From an uncultured Sulfurovum sp. (GTDB lineage Bacteria; Campylobacterota; Campylobacteria; Campylobacterales; Sulfurovaceae), in the NCBI GenBank assembly GCA_947313765.1, contig CAMZNQ010000217.1:1-12450 (forward strand): a stretch of 12,450 nt of DNA, in the 5' to 3' direction. Positions 6,806 through 12,450 of the stretch are shown in pieces. The notes beneath the pieces were generated by a model. It saw only the letters and a list, made by a program, of their open reading frames with translations. It searched no databases and had not been told where the DNA came from. Numbering within the stretch: position 1 is the stretch's first letter; each line of letters opens with the position of its first letter. Both the position numbers and the translations under genes were made by a program.

Positions 6806-7535
6806 TCTCTCTCTTTCCTTTATTAAGTGGTATCATTAGTGTATTTACTCCTCTTTTATTAAGCATCTTTTGCCATTTTCTCTCCTCCATATTACTAATA
6901 GGAGGTTGAGTTATATTCTGTTCACTCATTTGGCTCTGTTTCTTCTCTTCTTCTCTTTTTTTATCTTTATTCTCTTTTTTACTATCTTTCTCTTTACTGT
7001 TGTTATCTTCTTCTTTTTTATCTTTTTTAGAGTTCTCTTTATCTTTAGATTCTTTCTTATTCTCTTTTTGCTCTTTTTTAGAATCTTCTCTCTTCTTATC
7101 ATCCTTTTTTTTATCTTTATCTTTATCTTTATCTTTTTTCTTTTGCTCTTTTTTCTTCTTTTTCAAAAGCTCTAAATTATATTTTGTATCATTATCTTCC
7201 CCAAGTTTTAGAGCATCTTCATAGGATTTTATAGCTTCATCAACTTTATCCATTTTTGCATAGCAGTTTCCAATATTATGTAGTTTTTTTTCTTCTAGTT
7301 TCTTCTCTTTTATACTAGAGTATAACTCTATAGCCTCTTTATATCTCTTTTGACGATATAGGCTATCTGCCTCATTGAATTTAGCATTATCACTATCTAC
7401 TTTTGCATAGTTTTTTTGAGCTAATGTATAGTTTCCATCATCATACGCCTTTTTTGCTCTATCTAAATAGTAAAAATCAAACATTGAGGCAGATAGTAGA
7501 TTTGATATAGATATTAATACTATTAAGTACCTCAT
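6786..7535 (-). CDS. batC: BatC-like TPR protein with charged linker
   Basis: The 249-residue protein has a signal peptide (1-16, cut after LSA), about three TPR-like repeats (22-118, for example NIGNCYAKMDKVDEAIKSYEDAL), a long Lys/Glu/Asp linker (about 125-200) and a short conserved-looking tail (EERKWQKMLNKRG, 217-229) of the type seen at the C-termini of BatC proteins. In Bat systems the TPR proteins are taken to be scaffold partners of BatA/BatB in the periplasm. The linker is almost entirely K, D, E, S and N and must be disordered. It is encoded partly by four perfect TTTATC repeats (7110-7133 as read on the + strand), which could gain or lose KD dipeptides without shifting the frame. 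The gene overlaps batB by an ATGA and batD by 20 bp, and has a strong GGAGG seven bases before the ATG. Confidence 0.85.
   Translation of the reverse strand: MRYLIVLISISNLLSASMFDFYYLDRAKKAYDDGNYTLAQKNYAKVDSDNAKFNEADSLYRQKRYKEAIELYSSIKEKKLEEKKLHNIGNCYAKMDKVDEAIKSYEDALKLGEDNDTKYNLELLKKKKKEQKKKDKDKDKDKKKDDKKREDSKKEQKENKKESKDKENSKKDKKEEDNNSKEKDSKKENKDKKREEEKKQSQMSEQNITQPPISNMEERKWQKMLNKRGVNTLMIPLNKGKRENEENPW
7110..7133. repeat. TTTATC hexanucleotide repeat x4 inside batC
   Basis: Four perfect tandem TTTATC copies (GATAAA on the coding strand) encode the KDKDKDKD stretch of the BatC linker. The unit is six bases, so slippage would change linker length by two residues per copy and keep the frame. 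Confidence 0.85.
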
Positions 7536-8512
7536 CTTATCTCCTCCCTCTTTTTAGATTTTGGTATCGAGAATAGAGAGATAAAAAATAGTAAGATAGC
7601 TAAAGAGAGAGGGTAGTAAAATATCTCTTCTCTATCTCTAATCGTAGAGTTCTCCTCTTTTTGATTTTGGTATCCATTTTGAATCGTATCGGCCAATAAC
7701 TTTATGTCACTGTTTGCTAATGAGTATCTCATATATGCACCTCCTGTATCTATTGCAAGTTTTTTAATATTATCATTTCGTTTAACAATAACAATATCTC
7801 CATTTTTATCTTTTAATACACCATTTTTCTCTTTAATCACTCCACCCTTATCTGTACCTATGGCATAGATATATAGAACAATATTATGCTCTTTCGCATA
7901 GCTTATCTCTTTAGAAAAATCTTTTTTGTCACTTCCATCTGTAAAGATTAGGAGAGTTCTCTTCTTGCTGTCTATGAAAAGATTATTTGCACTCTCTAAT
8001 AGAGCCATAATATTTGTGCCTTTAAGATTTAGATACTCCAATTTAAGGTTTTTAGTTAAAAACTCTAGTGAGTGAAAATCTTTTGTTAATGGTGAAATTA
8101 AAAAAGTTTGTGAAGAGAATCCAATGAGTGATATTTTACTCTTTTTAAAAAACTTTAATGAATCAATAAATTTCTTTTTAGCAAATTCAAAACGGTTTGG
8201 ATATATATCATTTGCAAACATCGATTTTGACATGTCAATTGCTGTAACAATATTAATGAAATTTGATTTTACCTCTATCTCTCCATTGTCTATCTGTGGA
8301 CGTGCTAATGCAATAATAGTAAATGCCATAGCCACTATTAGTAAAATATCTCTTAATCGTTTAGATAGAGAGCTATTTTTTAGTTTAATCTTTTTTAAAA
8401 CCTCTTTTGAGAATATTGACTCCAAATCACTCTTTTGAGATTTAAGAAAATAGAAGAGTGGAATAAGTAAAAACAGAAGCCATAAAAATTCTATATTATT
8501 AAAAGTTATCAT
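7532..8512 (-). CDS. batB: BatB-like VWA-domain membrane protein
   Basis: A 326-residue protein with two N-terminal hydrophobic segments (about 8-24 and 54-72), a von Willebrand A domain (about 88-285) and a C-terminal membrane helix (about 299-316) before a short basic tail. The MIDAS metal site is complete: DMSKS (Asp93, Ser95, Ser97), a Thr in LKGTN (166) and TDGSD (Asp192). The ALARPQ segment just before the VWA domain is characteristic of BatA/BatB proteins. The VWA domain should lie in the periplasm and bind partners through a divalent metal. It starts 3 bp after the batA stop, with GGGAG six bases before the ATG, and ends in an ATGA overlap with batC. BatA and BatB are alike; the B label rests on gene order. 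Confidence 0.9.
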   Translation of the reverse strand: MITFNNIEFLWLLFLLIPLFYFLKSQKSDLESIFSKEVLKKIKLKNSSLSKRLRDILLIVAMAFTIIALARPQIDNGEIEVKSNFINIVTAIDMSKSMFANDIYPNRFEFAKKKFIDSLKFFKKSKISLIGFSSQTFLISPLTKDFHSLEFLTKNLKLEYLNLKGTNIMALLESANNLFIDSKKRTLLIFTDGSDKKDFSKEISYAKEHNIVLYIYAIGTDKGGVIKEKNGVLKDKNGDIVIVKRNDNIKKLAIDTGGAYMRYSLANSDIKLLADTIQNGYQNQKEENSTIRDREEIFYYPLSLAILLFFISLFSIPKSKKREEIR

Positions 8513-8515
8513 AAT

Positions 8516-9409
8516 CTACTCCCTATTTGATATAAAAAAATATCCAACTAAAAACAGTAATGCCAAACCCAATAGATATTGAAAGTAGTAGGTTTTCTTA
8601 ACATATTTATCTGTTTTGATTTCAGACTTCTCTAACTTATTGATAATTAGATATATCTCTTTTAACTTCTCAATAGTATTGGCTGAAAAGTATTTTCCAC
8701 CTGTCTCTTTTGATATCTTTTGAAGAATAGAGGGATTAAAATCACGTCCTGCATTTCCAACACCTACTGTATATACTTTTATACCATATTTTTTTGCTCT
8801 ATTGATGGCTACCTCTAGTGGAATATTTTCAACATTATCCATTCCATCAGTTAACAAAATGGCAATTTTTTCTTTAGCTTTAGAGCTTTTAAAGAGATTA
8901 GAGCTTAGGAAAAGAGCCTCATATAGTGCTGTTCTCTGTTTTCCTGCAATACCTACATCTAAACGACGTAATAGACGTTTAATGCTTCTCTTATCATAAG
9001 TCAAAGGTACAGCTACATATGCAAAATCTGCAAATATACTTAGAGCCAATTTGTCATGTTTTCGCTGGTCTACAAAATCTTCAACAATCTCTTTAACAAT
9101 ACCAAATTTATTATACTCACTCATAGAGCCACTAGCATCAAGTATTAGTGATATCTCATAACCTTTATCACTGTTTATGATTACATCATCCTCTTTAATG
9201 GGATTTGCTAATGCTGTTACAAGAGATATGAGAGCTAAAAACTTTAAACTATTTACCATTAAATTACTTCTCTTAGATGCTTTTTTTAACATCATAACAT
9301 TTGGAAAATAGATAGATATACCTTTAGGTTTACAAAATTTATTACAGATAAAAAATATTATAAAGAGTAGAAATACAAAAGGATATTCAAATGTAAAATT
9401 ATTTAACAT
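8516..9409 (-). CDS. batA: BatA-like VWA-domain membrane protein
   Basis: A 297-residue paralogue of the next gene in the operon. It has N-terminal hydrophobic segments (about 8-22 and 52-69), a VWA domain (about 86-260) and a C-terminal membrane helix (about 275-293). The MIDAS residues are all present: DASGS (Asp91, Ser93, Ser95), Thr160 in KQRTALYEAL and LTDGMDN (Asp188). The family is best known from Bacteroides aerotolerance operons, where BatA and BatB are inner-membrane proteins with their VWA domains outside the cytoplasm. Its precise role in this organism is inferred from that context. The start overlaps the preceding gene by 7 bp, and a GGAGAG lies five bases before the ATG. Confidence 0.9.
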   Translation of the reverse strand: MLNNFTFEYPFVFLLFIIFFICNKFCKPKGISIYFPNVMMLKKASKRSNLMVNSLKFLALISLVTALANPIKEDDVIINSDKGYEISLILDASGSMSEYNKFGIVKEIVEDFVDQRKHDKLALSIFADFAYVAVPLTYDKRSIKRLLRRLDVGIAGKQRTALYEALFLSSNLFKSSKAKEKIAILLTDGMDNVENIPLEVAINRAKKYGIKVYTVGVGNAGRDFNPSILQKISKETGGKYFSANTIEKLKEIYLIINKLEKSEIKTDKYVKKTYYFQYLLGLALLFLVGYFFISNRE

Positions 9410-9783
9410 TTAAGCTCTCCTATAAATATTTTAATTCTCTCTTCAACTTTACTATCTAGTGGAGGTATATCTTTTTTATATTTATATATTATTAACTCTT
9501 TTGAGATAGACTCAAACTCATCTCTGTTTTTATCATCTAAGAATAGTCTACTCAACTCTTCAAATCTATATACTACCAATTTAGCATCTGAATAATCTAT
9601 ATTTTGTAATCTCTCTAAAGCTATCTCTTTTTGAGTTAATTTTTTTCTTCTTTTTCGTCTATTTTTAAAGAGATATAAAGCAAGAGAGATAATTATTAAA
9701 AGAGTAACCACTAACCCTATAACTATAAAGATACTATTATCTGGAACTTCAACTATATCTTTTATATCTTTTAATTTTTCCAT
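9403..9783 (-). CDS. DUF4381-like small membrane protein, first gene of the bat operon
   Basis: The 126-residue product begins with LKDIKDIVEVPDNS, has one membrane helix (about 18-39) and a strongly basic stretch after it (KNRRKRRKK, 40-48), which places the C-terminal part in the cytoplasm. The rest is helical and charged. This size, topology and position just before batA match the DUF4381-type proteins that accompany MoxR/DUF58/VWA operons. The assignment rests mainly on context and layout. An AGAGGT four bases before the ATG gives a good ribosome binding site. Upstream it is separated from topA by 63 bp containing a T-tract and a TATAAT, so the bat operon probably has its own promoter here. 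Confidence 0.75.
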   Translation of the reverse strand: MEKLKDIKDIVEVPDNSIFIVIGLVVTLLIIISLALYLFKNRRKRRKKLTQKEIALERLQNIDYSDAKLVVYRFEELSRLFLDDKNRDEFESISKELIIYKYKKDIPPLDSKVEERIKIFIGELKC

Positions 9784-9818
9784 TTTTACCTCTATATATA
9801 TTTTTTATTATTTTTAGA

Positions 9819-9824
9819 ATTATA
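9819..9824 (-). promoter_or_regulatory. Candidate -10 box of the bat operon
   Basis: On the - strand a TATAAT (complement of ATTATA) lies 35 bp before the first bat-operon ATG, just after a run of T residues (complement of 9828-9833). No good -35 is seen, as is common in Campylobacterota. The initiation point would be about 25-29 bases upstream of the start codon, leaving room for the AGAGGT ribosome binding site. Confidence 0.4.
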
Positions 9825-9827
9825 AAT

Positions 9828-9850
9828 AAAAAAAGTTAATGGTTGATTAA
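9828..9850 (-). terminator. Weak terminator-like hairpin at the end of topA
   Basis: On the - strand TTAAT and ATTAA form a 5-bp stem around CAACC, overlapping the topA stop codon, and are followed by C and a T7 run. The stem is short and AT-only, so termination may be partial. Confidence 0.3.
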
Positions 9851-12084
9851 GAGATTTCTGTATCTTTTCTTTTCAATTTATCATCAGGAACGGACTCTCT
9901 CCATTTACACTTCTTATCAATACACTCATAAAACTCTCCTGTTTTTAAGAGCTTGTGAACCACCATACTCTCACATTCAGGACATTTACGTTTAAGAGGC
10001 TCTCCATTGGATATGAATCTACACTTAGGATATTTTTCACAACCATAGAATGTTCCCCTCTTTCCCTCTTTTTCTAAAATTTTAGAGCCACACTTAGGAC
10101 AGGGAATATCTAGCTCTTTAGGTGGAACTAATGGTTGTGCATTTTTACATTTAGGATAAGCTGAACATGCTAAAAATTTACCTCGTTTACTATTTTTAAT
10201 AACCATAAACTCTCCACACTTATCACATTTAATATCTGTCTTTTCAGGTTCAGGTGGTGCATTTCCATCTAAATCGGTAGTATACTTACATTTAGGAAAA
10301 TTACTACACGCAATAAACTCTCCAAAACGACCTTTTCTACGAAGTAGCTCATGCTCACATTTTGGACACATCTCTCCTGTAGGAATTGCCATCTTTAAAC
10401 TTTTAATGTTTGCTTTACCATCCGTAATCTTCTGCATAAAAGGATTATAGAAATCACTTAAAAGCTTTTGCCAATCTAAATTACCCTCATTGATTTTGTC
10501 AAGGTCTGCTTCCATATTTGAAGTAAAAGATGAGTCTACAATTTGGGCAAAATGCTCTTCTAACATCTCTATTACAGTAAAAGCTACCTCTGTTGGCTGA
10601 ATACGCTTTTGTTCAATATTAATATATTTTCGTGTTTGCAAAATCGTAATGGTTGGAGCGTAAGTACTTGGTCGTCCAATCCCTAATGACTCTAGTTTTT
10701 TAATAAGACTTGCCTCATTGTAACGTGCAGGTGGTTCTGTAAAGTGTTGTTTAGGATTAATATCATCTAAAGTTACCTTTTGTCCCTTTTTCAGTTCAGG
10801 CAAGAGTCTATCTGCTTCACTATATCCTGTAACTCTATAGAATCCATCAAAAAGTAGTTTTCTTCCAGAGGCTTTAAATATACTCTTCTGCCCTTTAAAG
10901 AGTAGTGTTTGAGACTCTAAACGTGCATCTACCATTTGGGATGCTAAAAAACGATTATAGATAAGACGATAGAGCTTAAATTCATCTGCTGATAGATACT
11001 CTTTTGCAACTATTGGTGTAAATTCAACCATAGTTGGACGAATTGCCTCATGTGCCTCTTGTGCACCTTTAGATTTACTACTATATTTTTTTGACTTTTC
11101 GGGTAAATACTCTTTGCCAAAAATATCTAAAATATAATCTCTAGCATCCTTAACTGCCTCTTTTGCTAAGTTTAAACTATCAGTTCTCATATAGGTAATT
11201 ACACCCATATTTCCTTTATTTGTCTTTACCCCCTCATAAAGTTTTTGAGCAACCATCATGGTTTTTTTAGGAGAAAATCCCAATTGAGTGGAAGCAGACT
11301 GTTGAAGAGTAGAGGTCATAAATGGTGGAGGAGTTTTACTTTTTCTCTCTTTTTTCTCTAATGATTCAACAACAAAAGATTCAACTTTGGCAGAGTGAAC
11401 AATCTCCATTGCCATTACTTCATTGCTAATACTCATTTTATCTATCTTCTTACCATTAAAAGATGAGATAGAAGATTCTATATTTTTTTCAAAAATCCCA
11501 TCTATTGTCCAATACTCTTTAGATTTAAATGCTTTAATCTCACGCTCTCTATCAACTACTATTTTAAGAGAAGAGCTTTGAACACGACCTGCACTAAGTC
11601 CTTTTTGAATTTTAGAAGCTAAAAGAGGAGATAGCTTGTACCCCACAATACGGTCAAGAAGACGACGTGCTTGTTGTGCATTAACAGCATCCATATCTAA
11701 CTTTCTAGGATTTTCTAAAGCATGTTGAATTGCTGTTTTTGTAATCTCATGAAAAACAATTCTAGGAAGAGATTCAGGCTCTTTTTTTATTGCCATAGCA
11801 CTATGATAGCCAATAGCCTCTCCCTCACGGTCTTCATCAGTTGCAATATATATTTTTTTTGCTACTTTTGCCAATTTTCTTAGCTCTTTAACTGTAGGAT
11901 TAACATCTCTTGGAATTGAATACTTAGGTACAAATGTACCATCTTCCTCTACTTTGATTCCAAATTAACTTTTAGGTAAATCCCTAATATGACCTTTTGA
12001 GGCAACTACTTTATATTTTTTTCCAAGAAAGGCACTAATGGTTCTAGCCTTAGCTGGAGACTCTACGATAATTAAATTTTCCAT
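9847..12084 (-). CDS. topA: DNA topoisomerase I, frame interrupted by TAA at codon 40
   Basis: Type IA topoisomerase, which relaxes negative supercoils through a tyrosine-DNA bond. The frame runs 745 codons from ATG 12084. Codons 1-39 carry the TOPRIM start [13 protein letters not shown] with the key Glu8 and Lys12, and [12 protein letters not shown]. Codon 40 is TAA, and the same frame resumes without any shift as [15 protein letters not shown]. Next come the metal motif TDEDREGE (Asp83, Asp85, Glu87), the active-site motif ITYMRTDS (Tyr298, counting the stop as a codon) and four C-terminal Cys4 zinc ribbons (about 573-727). Everything except codon 40 looks functional and there is no second topA here. 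A product started downstream, for example at TTG 11874 (codon 71), would lack Glu8 and could not be an active enzyme by family knowledge. Sequencing error, recent mutation or stop readthrough are all possible. No Shine-Dalgarno precedes ATG 12084, and a TATAAT lies 2 bp before it. Confidence 0.9.
11965..11967 (-). other. In-frame TAA within topA (codon 40)
   Basis: On the - strand the codons read AAA AGT TAA TTT GGA ATC. The conserved RDLPKS block lies on one side and FGIK on the other, in the same frame, so no base is missing or added. A single substitution from CAA, AAA or TCA would produce it. Confidence 0.95.
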
Positions 12085-12197
12085 ATATTATATACACCAA
12101 TTTCAATTTTTTTTTTGCATTGTAACAAAAAACCTTTATAAAGAGCAACTTTAATTTATCTAAATATAAAAATACTATAGATAGTAGATGTTTTTTT

Positions 12198-12206
12198 TGA
12201 TATAAT
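12198..12206 (+). promoter_or_regulatory. Extended -10 promoter of the right-edge gene
   Basis: TGATATAAT is an exact extended -10 (TGn-TATAAT), preceded by a run of eight T residues (12191-12198). It lies 22 bp before the ATG at 12229. T-rich sequence upstream of a strong -10, without a clear -35, is the usual promoter form in Campylobacterota. Confidence 0.6.
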
Positions 12207-12228
12207 TATATTAAAAAAGGAAAATGAA

Positions 12229-12450
12229 ATGCCAGTTACTACAGAAGAAGCAATTGCAATGTTTTTTACATCTCTAATACTTTTAGCTTTCTTAGGTGTC
12301 TTTTTATTTATGGTTTTTTTAAAAGTAAATGCTAAAAAATCAGAGATAGATGCAAAGAGAACTAAAAATAAAAAAGCTAGAGATAAAGCTAGAGCAGATA
12401 GAAAAAGAAACTATATGGACTATTTTTGGACAGATAAAGACCGTTTTACA
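12229..12450 (+). CDS. Membrane protein of unknown function, cut by the window edge
   Basis: The first 74 codons of a gene that continues beyond the window. The product starts MPVTTEEAIAMFF and has one hydrophobic helix (about 12-32, TSLILLAFLGVFLFMVFLKV), then a very basic, helical stretch (KKSEIDAKRTKNKKARDKA and onward to about 61), then NYMDYFWTDKDRF. The positive charges after the helix predict an inner-membrane anchor with the bulk in the cytoplasm. An AAGGA (12217-12221) lies seven bases before the ATG, and an extended -10 is just upstream. It is transcribed away from topA. I do not recognise the family. Confidence 0.75.
   Translation, partial: MPVTTEEAIAMFFTSLILLAFLGVFLFMVFLKVNAKKSEIDAKRTKNKKARDKARADRKRNYMDYFWTDKDRFT

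Noticed and set aside
6870..7224. Phe/Leu/Ser-rich + strand ORFs opposite batC
   Set aside because: They are the complement of the Lys/Glu-rich BatC linker and have no ribosome binding sites. They mimic membrane proteins by composition only.
11872..11874. TTG 11874 as the true start of topA
   Set aside because: Clear TopA N-terminal sequence exists upstream in the same frame to ATG 12084, and a product starting here would lack the catalytic TOPRIM glutamate.
12224..12277. Short ORF from ATG 12224
   Set aside because: It is out of frame with the better ORF from 12229, stops after 17 codons and has no coding character.

Overview
The window is AT-rich and looks chromosomal. It most likely comes from a Campylobacterota bacterium of the Sulfurimonas/Sulfurovum/Arcobacter type. 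The reasons are the AT-rich codon use, the Pro-His-Arg-Arg-Leu tRNA cluster, a TopA with four C-terminal zinc ribbons, a MoaC followed by an HP0495/YbeD-type DUF493 protein, and a BatABCD block. The genus is inference. I see no insertion sequence, CRISPR array, integrase or prophage gene.

Layout on the + strand. Bases 1-258 hold no convincing gene but do hold two hairpins. comM (259-1824) encodes a YifB/ComM AAA+ ATPase and is followed 4 bp later by a small lipoprotein of unknown function (1829-2428). A textbook sigma-70 promoter (2425-2453) overlaps that gene's stop codon and drives five tRNAs (2498-2992), all with encoded CCA ends. Bases 2993-3192 form a gap with a -10 box and an inverted repeat that brackets a 14-codon hydrophobic ORF. 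At the right edge (12229-12450) a membrane protein begins and runs out of the window.

Layout on the - strand, read right to left from 12084 to 3193: topA; a small DUF4381-like membrane protein; batA and batB (two membrane-anchored von Willebrand A proteins); batC (TPR protein with a highly charged linker); batD; an odd membrane protein joining the N-lobe of a degenerate protein kinase to an NTF2-like domain; moaC; and a DUF493 protein. From the DUF4381-like gene to batD the genes overlap or nearly touch, so they form one operon. The Bat proteins probably work as a cell-envelope complex: VWA domains with intact metal sites face the periplasm, alongside TPR and BatD partners. The MoxR ATPase and DUF58 protein usually found with them are not here. 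The last three genes run in the same direction and may be read through from the bat operon.

Points most worth a second look: (1) topA is intact except for an in-frame TAA at codon 40, which separates the start and the TOPRIM glutamate from the rest of an enzyme expected to be essential. (2) The kinase-like protein keeps the N-lobe lysine but has lost the glycine loop and the whole C-lobe, so it looks like a half-pseudokinase membrane sensor or adaptor tied to the bat/moaC neighbourhood. (3) The 3070-3135 element could be a small RNA or a leaderless micro-ORF.
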